DNA from: Sipunculus nudus
Lineage: Eukaryota > Annelida > Sipuncula > Golfingiida > Sipunculidae
Reading direction: 5' to 3'
DNA length: 64,000 bases
Assembly (NCBI GenBank): GCA_026874595.1
Contig: CM049310.1
Location: 79,415,056 to 79,479,055, forward strand
Shown here piece after piece: positions 26,395-39,800 of this stretch. Position numbers and translations under genes: made by a program. The stretch's first letter is position 1. Each line of letters opens with the position of its first letter. The notes below the pieces were generated by a model, which was not told the DNA's origin, did not search any database, and saw only the letters and a program-made list of their open reading frames with translations.

Positions 26395-26760
26395 TATCAT
26401 ATGAAAGTTCTATTACTCAAGGGTAGAGTACAGGACTCAAAGCCGGGAAATCGTGAGTTAGATTCTCGGCCGAGGCGGTCAGATTTTCACGGTCGGCCCC
26501 CACCCAGGACGAACGCTCTGCAGAGAAAAAAGAAAGGCTGTGCCCCATAGCCGGGTATCACTTACTAACGAGTGCGACTTTGGGGGTTCCTCGGTGAAAT
26601 GACCCAGAAACGAAAATTATTACACACCCAGGACTGCAGGTGCGGTAGGCACAGGGCCTGGATGACACCAGGATACAGAATTATATGATAGGAAACGAGT
26701 GCTACCGCCCTGTCACGAGGTCCCAAACCGAAAGGGAACTCTGCAGTTGTACATATTTAG
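26395..26760 (+). mobile_element. Probable tRNA-derived SINE or related GC-rich repeat
   Basis: A GC-rich island in AT-rich DNA. It carries an A-box-like gggtagagtacagg followed about 35 bases later by a B-box-like gagttagattctc, the spacing of an internal RNA polymerase III promoter. The GC-rich body continues to about 26745. No poly-A tail or clear target duplication is seen and no second copy was found in the window, so the identification is tentative. Confidence 0.35.
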
Positions 26761-27740
26761 ATTAAGTGTGAAGGAAATGTCGTTCTGTTTGATTCCTTTT
26801 GCATGGCACAGCAAGGTTATGTCATGTCCAAATGTAGGACTAAACGCTTTACAGATTTAGACCCTCAAATATCGACAAGTAAAGAGTCCATTTATGACAT
26901 AAATTAATTGATTTATAATAATTTATGCATGGTAGTTCGTACCATGTCTGAAACTTGTTTATTTTGATTTTATTTAGTTTTTATTTTCAAGTTTCTCTAT
27001 CTGCAAAATCTTTCTTCAATGAACTTAAAAGTAATCGAATCCACATACTTATAGAGCACTCTAACCTTAACAGGGTCGTTCACTTTGAAGCTTCTCAAAG
27101 TTTTAACTTTGCACTCATACAACCCGGCGTCATATCTCTAACATGTTGTATGAAATCATTATTATTCCACTCATTGATCACGTGGTCGCTAAATGGTTAA
27201 TTTTTTTTCTAAATTTGCCTCTGTTAAAATTGAAGACTGAGTTATCATGGTTGATGTCAGGTAAATCATTAAGTTCCTTTTAATGTATACCCGTGTTGCA
27301 AACTGAGAAGCTAACACAAACAAACCTTTTATGTACGCGTAGTGTACGCCATAATGCATAATATTCCGACTCTGTCTACCTGCTAAATTATGTTTAAAAT
27401 TAATCTGATATTACACGTTATCTCATTTGTCATGTATCTTCTGGCAGATTTATATGCAAAGTGTTTCTATATAACGATATTTGCTTAGATAAAAGTGTTT
27501 TAGCATAAATAGACACTTGTTCCATGCAATACAATATGTGACTGAATGAAAAACTATCTTCCTGAATTAAATGTAATGATTGTATATAGACATGTTTATT
27601 CAATATATACATACATTATGTCAGAATTGCCAAACTTAGCAATAAGTCTATAACGTTACGCATGTATCTTATTTTTTATTCATTTTCTCTAAAATATTAC
27701 CAAGAACCACCAATGTTATTGATATCTTGAGCAAACACAT
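26761..27740. other. Non-coding stretch
   Basis: No gene or repeat recognised. The 81-codon plus frame at 26955-27200 has a hydrophobic start but no family match or splice support. Confidence 0.4.
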
Positions 27741-27749
27741 GGAAACTTA

Positions 27750-27930
27750 CTTCTGGTTGGTTAAATTTGTGCCGCTCAGTTAATTGACCGCACAAGTATA
27801 CAAACCACTATCTCCTGGTTCAGGGATCTAAATCTCTACATGTCCACAGCCCGACGACGTGCCTTGTTCAAGTGACAGTTCATCCATATTGGTCCTTTAG
27901 CTGGTACATCATATTTAGGCCTTGCAGCTT
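27750..27930 (-). pseudogene. Relic of class II first Ig domain, internally deleted
   Basis: The minus strand reads YDVPAKGPIWMNCHLN, matching HVVPAGGPIWLNCPVS of gene B. It then jumps to TSSGCGHVEI, a TAG stop, IPEPGDSGLYTCAVN, a TAA stop and LSGTNLTNQ, matching gene B's SSSWGHVQI, AEPGDSGIYTCTVNQ and LSGTTLTYQQ. The stretch between strands B and E is deleted and two stops interrupt the rest. Similarity to gene B is clearly higher than to gene E, so it is a degraded close paralogue of B, in opposite orientation. Confidence 0.85.
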
Positions 27931-29477
27931 CTTTATTCGCATTTTGTTTTAATCAAACAAAAATATGTATTAAGCAATTGAAAACATATGTCACACAAAT
28001 GAAGTCATTGTTTGAATTAATAACACTGGTCCCCTCACCTACCTGTTCGATGTTCAAAGGATAATTTTCTACCCTTAACGTTTTTCATGTTTGAGTTTTT
28101 GCTTCGTGCACACAGTTATTTAAACCCACCCTTCAATTCGAAGCAAACGTTACTGATTATCCTTTACGGTGTTAAAATATAAGTTTAAAATATATAGTGT
28201 AATGTTTCAGAATGAGGTCCTAGCTATAAAAATAATCATGATTTCTGTAATCTATCATTCAGAGATTGCCATGGCTGAACGTCCTTCTTGTAGTATACCT
28301 CAAATGTAACTGGTTGGAACCATTATATTCCTGCCTTTTTCCTCCTAACTATAATTTTAAATAGGCGACATTAAAAAATAAACATTAAAGATGGTAAAGA
28401 GACTAAGATAATATGAAGCACTTATTATGTAGAACAAACCAATACTGATGGAATTATTGTCTTCAAGCATAGTTTTTGACATGTTGTATATATGCATTTT
28501 CTGTTTACATGCAATGTGTACAACTAAAAGTAGACGTGAGCTCTATATATTTACACAAGCTAATGAGTAGTATTAAAACAGGTATAACGTTTTGTAAATG
28601 TTTCCACTGTAAACTTCCTTCTCCTTTATTAATTTTTTTCATGCGTATGTGGACATTAGACAAACATGCTTACCGCGGTTGCTGTCTTATTTTCAATGAT
28701 GGCTACCATAGTACTGTTTATCAAATAAACTTTGACGACAGATATTTATACAATAAGCACTCATTACCAGTTTTGACAATATAATCCTTAAAGACACACA
28801 AAATGACTAGCTTATGCATATATGATGGCACCATGGCCTTTATAGTGAGTACAGGTGTGAACAAAAAAGTTGTATTTTTGGGGATTTACAAAATTTGATA
28901 TTTTTCTATGTGGTAAGATTTTAAACAGGGTCGGTAGCATCCCAGAGTAAAAAAAAAAAAAATTGTCCACTGAGTTTCGAAGTAGTCGAAATGTAGGAGC
29001 ATACATTAATATTATATTAGCATGTGTAATCGTATTTGTTTCATTTGCTATCATGATCCAGACAGTTCTAACTACTGAGTGTGTAATGTTCTAAATAAGA
29101 GCTTATTTGATATATATGACTGTGTGTATACTTGCAACATAATCCGATTAATGCTGAGAAACAGGTAATATTCTGTGTCAGCATTATCGTGTTTGATATT
29201 GTTAATTTATATTTAATTTATTCTGCACTATTTCAGCCCAACATTCAACTTTGTAATGCCGCTCTAGAGAGCTTAAAAAAAACAAAGATAGATTACTATG
29301 AAAGAGCAAAGAGTTAATACACAACCCGGACACGTTGCATGAAAATTAACAGCAACAGATGTAACATAAGTAAAAAATACACGCTGTATGCACACATGAA
29401 AATATTTTACCCATTTTAAAAGAGAATAAGGTTTTCATCATCCTGATTGAAGGTTGCAATTTTATGCGCTGTAACAT
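27931..29477. other. Non-coding stretch
   Basis: No gene seen; a poly-A run at 28950-28963. The 102-codon plus frame at 28476-28784 has no supporting feature. Confidence 0.4.
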
Positions 29478-29583
29478 CAGTGATGTAGTCCTCGACTCCG
29501 TACGTGGACTCGAATCAGAACTTTCAGGGTCCCGGAATCGGACGCACTCTGATTTGGATGGGTTGGACTCGACTCCATCACTG
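29478..29583. mobile_element. Short palindromic MITE-like element
   Basis: The left end reads CAGTGATGTAGTC and the right end, on the other strand, reads CAGTGATGGAGTC. The roughly 106-bp interior is GC-richer than its flanks. This is the form of a small inverted-repeat element. No convincing target-site duplication is visible, so the superfamily is not assigned. Confidence 0.5.
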
Positions 29584-29969
29584 GCGCACCATATAGAATG
29601 GTTTTGGTTATCGGGAGCTTCAACATATTCTCGTTAAGCCCGAGCAGGTGAACCAGATTGCAATATATGGTATATCTGAATGGTAAACAATTAAAGGCTT
29701 GAAACTAAGTAACCACCCGTTCAAGCATTTTTTTTCGTAACAGTTTTGCAGGATAATTTTGATTTTCCTGAGTCTTCAATCTGCTATCCTCTAAAATAAA
29801 CTAAAAACCCTGGACAAGCATGCAGGTATCTTATTGATATTCCGCAGGTACAAATAAAAACGGTGATTGATGCAACATGACCATGCATAACGAGGTCACA
29901 ATCGAAGGTCAAACAAAGATTACGCACGGACTGCATTGGGTATAAAGCACTAGACCCAATGCATCGATT

Positions 29970-30185
29970 CAAGTCTTGTATGAGACCTGTTTCTAGGTGG
30001 AACTTCTTTTCTTTTTTTTACACTGCTTAACGTCTTAACTTATGATTGTTTGTATGTTTTCAGTCCCAATTTTTACATATACTCCCTCTTCTATCGTGCC
30101 ACTTATTTAGGGTAACTGAAATGAAGCATACACCAGGGAGTAATCTCCATATGAATGATCGCGTAATCCATGGTGGCAGATAATC
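29970..30185. repeat. Interspersed repeat, copy 1
   Basis: Shares ordered blocks with 32923-33150 in the same orientation: aagtcttgtatgaga, then cctgtttc, a T-run, and further on ctgaaatgaa-n3-ta-n5-gggag. The two copies are diverged. No coding capacity. Confidence 0.5.
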
Positions 30186-32922
30186 GTTCCAAGCGGTTTT
30201 GTATAAAGAAAACAACCAGGACCCAGCCCTGGGGTACAATGTTCACTAGCTTTGCTGTAACTAAAAAATATAATTGGCGTCATATTCACTTAAGAAAAAT
30301 AAAAAAAACTGATAGGCATCAGCATGAATATTATATTTTAAAACTGATTTTAAATATTAAGGCTTTATAGCACTTTTCATTCCCAAAGTATTAAAATATT
30401 AGATCATGTGTACACATTTTAATACTACAAGTATATTAACAAAAATAATTTCATAATTGAATAGGGTTCTGATAAGTGTTACTGTATATCTGGTATTAGA
30501 AACTAAATTATAAGAGCTTAAATAGATATCTGCTGACAGTTCATCCGCATAAATATAGCTATACATATTAAATTGTGGCGCATTGTATTTTGGCTGTTCC
30601 CTTCGACCGGACGATTATATGCAGTACGCATAAAATTAAAGATATTTGATAAAACACCGTGATGAGTTTAATTTGAATCCTAGTTTACATGTACCAGAAT
30701 GAAAATAAATATACAACAACACTAAATAATAAAACAGTTCGACACAATGAACAAATACAAAATCTTTTTATGTATGGAAGAAACGTTCACAGAGGACACT
30801 GTCTACTAGTTATACAACGGCTATGATGTGTAGATTATAAAAAATATGATGGATGCTGAGAGCTGTACAAATATACCGTTAGGGCGAATACATTAAACAT
30901 AAATAAAAAACAATTGAAGAACTTCAAAGAACGTGATTGAATTCAAATGCATACAGTATACAAGTGTATCCGTAATTTATTAATTGTCATCAGTTATAGG
31001 CCAGTTCCCCCCTGGATATATTTTCTGTCACTTAAAGTTTTATAACTAATCAACCCTTTGAGAGACGCATTGAGTTGAAGAGGACAACCTCAGGAGTAGA
31101 TTATAAGCGGGGGGGGGGGGGGGGTAAAATAGGGGTGTTACTTATGCAAGCTTTAATAGACCACTCCTATATGAAACAGTATGGTTTAATATCCCTCCAG
31201 GATTCTTAAATTAGCAGCCATCAGAATGTTCGTCTTCTATGTAGTCATAATCTGGAAGAGAAATTATGGTTTTATGTACTTATGATTTTTGAGGAAATAT
31301 TTCAATTTTATATTTCAACTAATACCACTGTTGTAACTGAAAGGACAAACCAAACAAAATTTGTGATCCTTGACAAAGAAATTATGTCATCTAACCAATT
31401 TTTTTCTCTACCATATCTGCAATATCAGCAATTTTAAAACTGTAAGATATCCATTTCTTGTTACTCCTTCTTTGGAGCCTATTATATATTTTACCAAATT
31501 AGCACATTTATTTGCTACGTTTAATATCCCTCTCCTATAAAACCTGTAGCATCTGTATTCCATGCTGTCCTCAAGAATGGTCTTACAAAGTATAAATTGT
31601 CAAGTTTGTTTGGTGGTAACCCGCAATTCTGACAAATAGTCTGTTTTTCCTATCGTACAAGCACAAAGCTGAATAGATAGTAAAACCGTCTTCTCCATTG
31701 CGGCACGAAACGTGTTTAGGAAAAAAAAATTAGGAAAGAAAAGCTTGCCGGTCACCGAGACCAGCCAACGCATCTACATGATATCCACACGGTTTATGAA
31801 AGCAACTATTCTTAACAATATAGCTTTTTACCTATACATACAATCTATACAATACTACGTCAGTAAAATAAAACAAAACATAATAACTGCTACATCCATG
31901 TGAGGGTTAGGACTCATTCTTCAGGATTCAAATCCAGTTAAGCATCTAAAGTGAAACGTTACGCCTTATCACCGCTGTATCATACATCCAGTTTATGAAT
32001 GCATTGTGTCTACAAGGTCTATTTGGAGGGGTGGAGACTTCCTTCTATTTGTGCGTTTTGCTACTTGGATGCACTGAGCTTATAAGGCCTATAAGTAAGC
32101 TTACTAGGCCTATAAGTAAGCTGATGATTCCTTAGGAAATGCTATTCTCGTTGCAAAACTTAATCAGAAACAACTTTCACAGCAAAGTTTAGGAAAATAC
32201 GGGTGTCAATCAATTTATCCTGGAGAGGTACACACACACACGCACACACATTCATATATATGTAACGAATAAGAGTAGTGCCTTTTAGATAGACTGGCTT
32301 ATTCATCAGGTGTAACCCGTACAAAATAGCATTAATTGTATAAAATATAATTTCCACAGATTGAAATCTTATAATGGATTTATTATTGGATATTTATTTA
32401 TTTTTGGATATAAAATGTATGTTAGGCTATTTACCTAGGCTCTCAGGCAATGTGTTTATGTAATTTCGATCAGCTGTATAAAGTAGGTCATGTTTATACT
32501 ATGTCAGTGTGCGTTATGTCGTGTGATAAACATTGTGTACTTGATCTTTAAAGACACACAAGCTGCCCTTTAAACTCTGCCTAGCAATCTCGAACCACGA
32601 CCTTTACATCATTCAAACTTCGTCTTTTTTACTGTTTGGTTAACCTTAATCACAATATTTATACTTTAATATATTACCTTTGGATCGGTTCTGATAATTG
32701 AATATGAACAAAGGTATGATTTAACTGAGATGAAATTATGATGAGTTCATTGTTAACTATTGATGGATGAGAAAAAGTGTTTTTGTTTTAAGATAAAGTG
32801 ATGGTCAGTTTATAATAATAATATGAAATTCTGTACATTTTCAAGAAGCAAATCTATTTGCTAATTGATTTGCATAAGTTCAAGCTGGTCTAAAGCAATA
32901 TGACACAAGAAACATTTCGTAA
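30186..32922. other. Non-coding stretch with G homopolymer
   Basis: No gene is seen. A run of sixteen G lies at 31109-31124. Near 32080-32120 a short ggcctataagtaagct duplication occurs. CA and TA runs are near 32230-32262. Confidence 0.4.
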
Positions 32923-33150
32923 ATTGAAGTCTTGTATGAGATAAGCCCTGTTTCATGGTTCAGCTTATGTTTTTTTTGCAATTAAACACCATAAAGTTTG
33001 TATGAAGGGAGTCATTAACTTTACAGACACAGTCTTCTATATTGTCTGTATTGTTTACAGTTCCTTCAGGTACCTGAAATGAAATATATACATGGGAGAC
33101 ATCAGAAATTAATGATGGCTTACTCCATGCTCCTAGATACCAGCGGTTGT
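32923..33150. repeat. Interspersed repeat, copy 2
   Basis: Second diverged copy of the element at 29970-30185, with aagtcttgtatgaga, cctgtttc, a T-run and ctgaaatgaa in the same order. Short open frames within both copies are incidental. Confidence 0.5.
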
Positions 33151-33419
33151 GCATACATGGGAAACAACCGTGGATCCTTGGCCGAGCCTACATTATTTAT
33201 GCGGTATCTGACTTGTATATATACTTGAAGAACTATAATATCTTAACACTGAGATCATATATTGATGCAATACAACATTATCCCATCGCCAAATTATTCT
33301 AATCATATTTTCATGTGATATGTTCTTATGACAACTGATAGGTGGTGTGTTCGAAATAAGGAGTAATAATAAAGACATATATAAATAAATAAAGAACATA
33401 TTAAAAATACTTATGAACG

Positions 33420-34515
33420 CTCATCATTTCAGAATGCTTTTATAAGTGCCCATGGGCCATGACGGTCTCCAAGACAGTTTGATTTGCCAAATTTCATACC
33501 AATATCTTGAACCACTCCTAAGATATATGCAATTTTTACCCAAATCACATGTAGGCATGCAGATGGCACAATTAGTCTTGAGTACAAGATTGAGGTATCC
33601 AAGATCTACGGGTATGCACCAATTCAGGCCAATACAGCAAATCACTCCTGAGAAAAGGGAATTTATTTATTCTACAAAACCGGGAAAGTATAGGGTGCCA
33701 CCTGTCTGGTTTACGAGAAAACTTTCCAAGATGGATAGACATGCCATATTTCAGACCAATATCTTGAACCATTCCTGAGATATGAGCAATATCACCAAAG
33801 GCAAATATACCGATGGACGCAACGCAAAAACGACTGCAGATGGCGCCACCTATCTTGTTTACGAGATGTAGGTGTTGAGGATCTGTGAACATGCAAAATT
33901 TTAACCCAATACATCGAAGAACCACTAAGACGAACAGATGGCAAATGCACAGATGGACACTTTGCAAAATGTATTGTAGTTGGCGCCACCAGTCGCAGTT
34001 TTGAGATAAAGAGATGACAACAGATGACAACTTCGTTGAAGGTCTCAAAAATAAAAAAAAAAACACTTACAAAATCGACAAAATCCATGAGGCACCACGA
34101 GTTTGCAGGACTGAATGAAACACCCCATGATGAATACCCATGCAAAAAATCATGGTGATCAATGCATCAGTTGTCCAGATAGTGCAGCTTTTGTATCAAT
34201 TATTAATTATTCTGAAGGGTATTTTTTAGCTCCACGGCTCAGAGGATATCGGTAACAGAAAACTAATTTCAGGTTTAAAAGGAAATATTTCATGGACCTC
34301 TAAGGGTGTCAAGTTTGAAGATTCCATGTCCAACGGTTACGCTTTGTGCCCTGTTGACAGATGACAGCTTCTTCGAAAGTTTCAAAGATAGAATAAAAAT
34401 ATTCGTTAATATTAGAAAAAGAACAGGCGGCGCCACCAGTTTGCAGGAACTGATGGAACCTCCATGATGAATACCCATGCAAAAATCATGGTGATCAATG
34501 CATCAGTTTTTTTTA
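33420..34515. repeat. Diverged tandem repeat, about 150-bp to 350-bp spacing
   Basis: The block ggcgccacc or a close variant followed by a gtttacgaga- or gtttgcagg-like sequence recurs near 33698, 33842, 33983, 34090 and 34430. Associated phrases such as accaatatcttgaaccatt and atgcaaaaatcatggtgat also recur (33490/33757 and 34140/34478). The overlapping frames on both strands of this interval are consequences of the repeat. Confidence 0.65.
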
Positions 34516-35832
34516 CTCTCAGTCAACTGAGCTAAAAACCGGTGAAAACCGACAAAAAAATGTAAGAAATCTACAGCTTTGCAAAATGTTACTGATTAAT
34601 ATCTATGAAAGTCATATTGATGTTTCTGTGATTATCATTCATGGAATAGATTAACTTGTAGATCATAGAAGAACTCACACTGTTATAATATTTACAAATT
34701 TGCATTATCATATCACAATAAATTTCCTAAGTAATACTACCTTAGCAACCAACAGTTATTGTTTATCCTATAATATCTTCCATCTAAAGCTACAGTAATT
34801 TTAATGTTTCATGAAGCATTTCAAATAACGGCTTTCCCCTTACAGGGTGAATAGGCAAAGGACATTTCAGTCAAGCTTCTAATTTCCCAAGCTAATTCAA
34901 ATTTTGACAGAGCTATACATACAAAAGCATAACAGCCCTTAGAAAGTTATCTTGTAATTGTTCAAAGTACAGTGGTGATTTATTAAATCATTTGAGAAAC
35001 AATGTATGTCACAAACACCCTAATACTTGCCTATTCCTATGGTATAAACATTTAGAAGTTTGCTTGTTGTAGAGTTACAAGGCCGAGTACAAAGGCATAC
35101 AAGGCAGAGTTACAAGGGCAACTTGTAAACCCATTGAGACGTCAGGAGCACAATTTATATCCCATATGACAATGCCCACTGACAGAGTATAAGCATACAG
35201 GAATATATGTTTATTAATATAGGACCCTGTTGGTGCCCTCTCTCACTTACCTCGCTTGCCACCTGTTCCTTGAAATCACAGGAGGCAAGGTCAAGGCCAC
35301 TTCGTGGCACAGTTTATTTAGGTCGACCACAAGGCAACCACATGCACTCTATATTATCATACAATGCTAGTAAATTTGACCCCAAAGTCATACATAACTG
35401 CGCTTAAACTAAAAACTATTATTGAGCATTCTGCCATATAAGTTACCATATTTCTCGTTCGATTATCATGTTAGATCTCTAGTAATCTGTGTGAGATCCA
35501 ATGTTTATTGTTTCTCTCTTAATGATAACTGTAACTCTCTTTGTTAAGAAACTGAATTTCTGTCTCTGTGATTGCAGGTTTATTTATATTTGTTGATTGA
35601 TGCATGTATTATGCATGCAGCATGAAACCTCGGGGAGCCATATAACCATGTAAAGCGACTTGCCTTCAAAGTTAAATTAACAAACAAATTAAAAGTAATT
35701 TTCTTTCCCTCATCAGAACATTTATATAATATACTGAAAAATCTTGAGCACTTTAAATGAAATTATTAAATATATATTTTTCCTTGCTGAAGATAAAGTG
35801 TTTGATCCATTCTCAATTCCTGTGAAGACTAT

Positions 35833-35917
<85 letters not shown>

Positions 35918-36852
35918 CTCCCTCTCTCTCTACAATTCCCCTATATCTTATCCCTTTCGATAACTTAAATAACCTCCTAGAACAAAAATATAATGTCATT
36001 TACGTTCTATTAAAGACTCAAAATATGAGTTTTGTGTCCCAACGGGCTCTTACGACACACGTTTGTAGGGGTCAAGGCTTTTGGCAAGGTTCTCGCCATG
36101 CCTGGACTACCGCAAATAAAGAAAAATAAAAACAAAATGGCGAAACACTCAGACAATGCAAACTTCTTCCAAAGTCTTGATTAACAGATTTGTTCAAATA
36201 ATTAATATCTTTTTTTTGTCATGAATACCTCTACTCCAGCCATAGGTGAAACAGCGTTTAAGTATGACACAGTGAGCATACATTATTTTAATGTCTGATG
36301 TGGTTTGGCACTCTTGGCAGGCTTATTATACAAAAAGAGCAGGTAAGGTCCGCTAGTTATAAAAAAACAAGGAAGTTTCCAGAAGTAACATTAACGAAAG
36401 TTATAACGGTATAAATGCTACTCATTTGTTTAGGTCAACATACAGAACTTACGCTCTGAGTGGCCCGCCTTTGAAGGCCATGTGTACCGATAAATATAAC
36501 TAAGTATAAAAAATGACTCTATTGTAGGGCTGGTGAACATAACATATACACAGAAAATGCGTATACAGCACCTCTAAAAAGGAGAGTAATTCATACGAAA
36601 TGACTATATGACTAATTATAGTTATAATTCTAGACCACAAATGATATTAAAAATAAGGAAACCAAATAACAATATTTGCGTATTGTGTGCATCACTTTTT
36701 AATAGTGTCATTGATCAAGGGAAAAATAATAACATGCGCATATATTTGTCAAGAAGACAAAGCGGTCTGTTGTCATATGGAGAGCACTTGAAGAGCCTTT
36801 AAAGAGTCGACGGCAGTATAATTCTAGGTATACAAGGGAGTACTGTCATCAA
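34516..36852. other. Non-coding stretch upstream of gene B
   Basis: No coding exon is recognised. It includes the largest TA tract of the window (35830-35916) and a CT-rich tail after it. Promoter and any untranslated first exon of gene B probably lie here or just upstream of 36853, but no motif settles this. Confidence 0.4.
35830..35916. repeat. TA microsatellite
   Basis: About 87 bases of TA with a few AAA/AATA interruptions. It creates an artefactual Ile/Tyr frame. Confidence 0.95.
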
Positions 36853-39800
36853 ATGAAAGCCATGGCATTCTTTGTGTGGTGGATCACAGGAATAATGATC
36901 ATATGTTTTGGTAAGTATTCACAATTATTCAAATTTAGGCATAATTAGTTATTTTTATAACCTAAGTTTCGATGCATGTGTCAGGATGGTATGTCCCTAT
37001 ACTGTTGTTTCAGAAACCTAATGAATAGCGAACGCAAAATGTCAATTCTAGCAGAAAACGGTAAATTTCTTGCTAAATAAGAACATGAGGCTCTTTTTGG
37101 CGGTAACGCTTTCTGGGCAGTTGAACCAAGACAAAAGTCAATGACACATATGAATACCGTATATTAAAAAATGCTTCATATAAACCATTTTTTTTTATAA
37201 TAAAAATAGAATTAAATACAGGAGCGCAAACGCACAAGCATGTTGTTCCTGCTGGAGGACCAATTTGGTTGAACTGTCCCGTAAGCGATACTACAAATAT
37301 CATGTCCATCAAGTATAAGAAGAAAACACGAAATGGCTCCGAGATATTCCTGTTTGACCAGCAAGGCACCACGGAGAAAATCCCGACCCTTAGTGTGCAT
37401 AAGGGGAAACCTAATAGAGTGCGTTCGTCGAGCTGGGGACATGTACAGATACAGGACGCTGAGCCCGGAGATAGTGGTATATACACCTGTACGGTCAATC
37501 AACTGAGCGGTACAACTTTAACCTACCAGCAAGAACTTCTTAATGTGTTCGTTCAAGGTAACAATGTTATTTGAGTTTACTTCCCATAACACAGGTCTAT
37601 CCTCCCTATCAAGAAAAATAGCAGAATTAAAATTATCTTTTAATCAGAATATAAATGTGTGCAGAGCATCTACTTTTGTCCAGCAGTTTTCTTTTGGTTC
37701 CTTCTTATTTATGCACAATCAGTTAGTTAGGTTTAACATTATAATGCTATCCATGTGTATATTAAATAAACTTGGCTTATAATGTTACTTAAGAAGAAAG
37801 TTGACAAACACGGATATTTTTGGTAAAGGGGACACGGCTCATAGTAGCATATAATTAGGTGATACTTATTTCCGTAAAACAAGTTTGTTTGAATTTTGAG
37901 AAAGGTATTGTGCTTGCTTGAGAAAGATCTCATTATCCTTCCAAACAACTATTCACGTTTTCGAGTTATCCTTAGGATTAGAATTAAAGATAAAAACTGC
38001 CAAGTCTCCCGTTGAGAATGTTTTATTTTTGATGTGACCCTATAATTTCAATGTACGATTTTATGCAAGGTGGGAATATATGTAAAGATAATGACCACAA
38101 TGCGCATGAAACCATCAGTTGTGCTCCATTCAACAAGTGTGTATTTATGCTGTCACACTTTCCTAGCCTAAAATAGTAATAATTGCACTTTCTTAGAAAT
38201 ATTTCATACAGTACCTGCTTACCAATATTCTGAATGACGGTAATACATAACCCTTCTTAGGCCAAGCCTCGACAATGCCCGATTTTACTCTTGAACTCTC
38301 GGGAACGATGGAACGTGTGTCCTTACACTGATCATTCTCCATGTTTCCCCCTAAATCCTAAAAAAAATATATATTTGCAGCGCCATCTATCAGGAATCAC
38401 GATTTATATACCAGTGTTTCATGCTATGTGGTAATAAGTACTTGTCTGAAGATAGTTGAAAGAGGCTAATCATTATATATTATAGATTTTTGCTTTTGAA
38501 ATTGTCTTTTTAGGTTGAGAAAAGATGAATTTTAAAATATGCTTATGGTTTGTTTAATGTTAGTCCCACAGCTTGCACCTCTGATATCGATTAATAAGAG
38601 CCGAGTGACGGCTGGAAGCAATGTTTCATTTACCTGTTTGATCGACCAAGATGACCAAGTTACGTCTTATATGACCACTTGGGAAAAACTTGGCAATGAA
38701 CAGCCACTTAGGGCTCACATGATCACTGAGAAAAACATGATGATTCTGAAACATGTAAGCCCAGAAGACGCGGGAATGTATGTGTGCAAAATTAATACTT
38801 GGGAAGGCTTCAAAGTGAGCGATCCCGTGAAGCTTACAGTGCTTTGTGAGTATGTCGAGAGGTTCTTATTATTCACACAAATCGACCAATAGACTTATGA
38901 ATTTCTCTTTCAGGCAAGGTAAAAATGTATAACAAGATAAATGAGTTTAGGATATGCTACGAAATTTCACTTACAGATAAGCTAAGCCAGCTACAAGCTT
39001 ATAATAAGACCCTTTCTTTTTACAGATCTGAGAGTCTCCGTTGTTAAAACGTCAAAACCTGTTTTTGGACATGACATAACCTTGCTGTGTCATGCAGACG
39101 GAATCCCAGAGAATGACACTTCCTTCACCTGGTTCTACACCAAAGAGGAACACACGGAAATTTTGAACGGAAACAGCTTCAATCAACTTATGTCCTTTTT
39201 AACCATTAAAGATTTTTCAGAAAAAGATGAAGGGCTTTATAAATGTACAGCAAGAAATGGAGTATTTAACGTATCCGATACGACCAAGTTATTTTCAGTC
39301 CACAAAAAGAAAAGTAAGGTTCTTCGTGTGCGCTTTATCTATAAATAAAATACTAAAGACAGTTAGTGCATGGTGTATTGCGGCACAGGTATTGTTACGG
39401 GTTGCATACAAAAGCGGGCCGAACTGTTTCGCTAATGAAGCTTGCTTTTCGGTTGGAACGCCGGACAGGAGCGCCACTTGGGTTTGGATCCCGGATCGAC
39501 CCAATATTTTTCCCAGAGCAAAATGTTAAACAAATATTTATAAATACTGTAGAGGAAGTGACCACAGAACTTAATACGTGCTTAGATAAGATAAATCGAA
39601 TAACTTAGAAAATACTTTCTTTTTACCTCCAGGCTTCAATCAGAACTATCTTCTCATTTATGGAATACCTGGCTCTGCAGTATTTATGCTGGCTTGCACA
39701 TTGGTCATATGTTATAGTTTGAGAAAATGCAAAGGTTTGGATTTTCCTGTAATATGCGTCCTTTTCTTTAAATATTTAAATGTAAGAATTAGGTAGACAC

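Noticed and set aside
26329-26550. 73-codon plus frame
   Set aside because: Lies in a GC-rich SINE-like repeat with pol III boxes.
33446-34145. Overlapping frames of up to 164 codons
   Set aside because: They fall in a diverged repeat, overlap on both strands and match no family.
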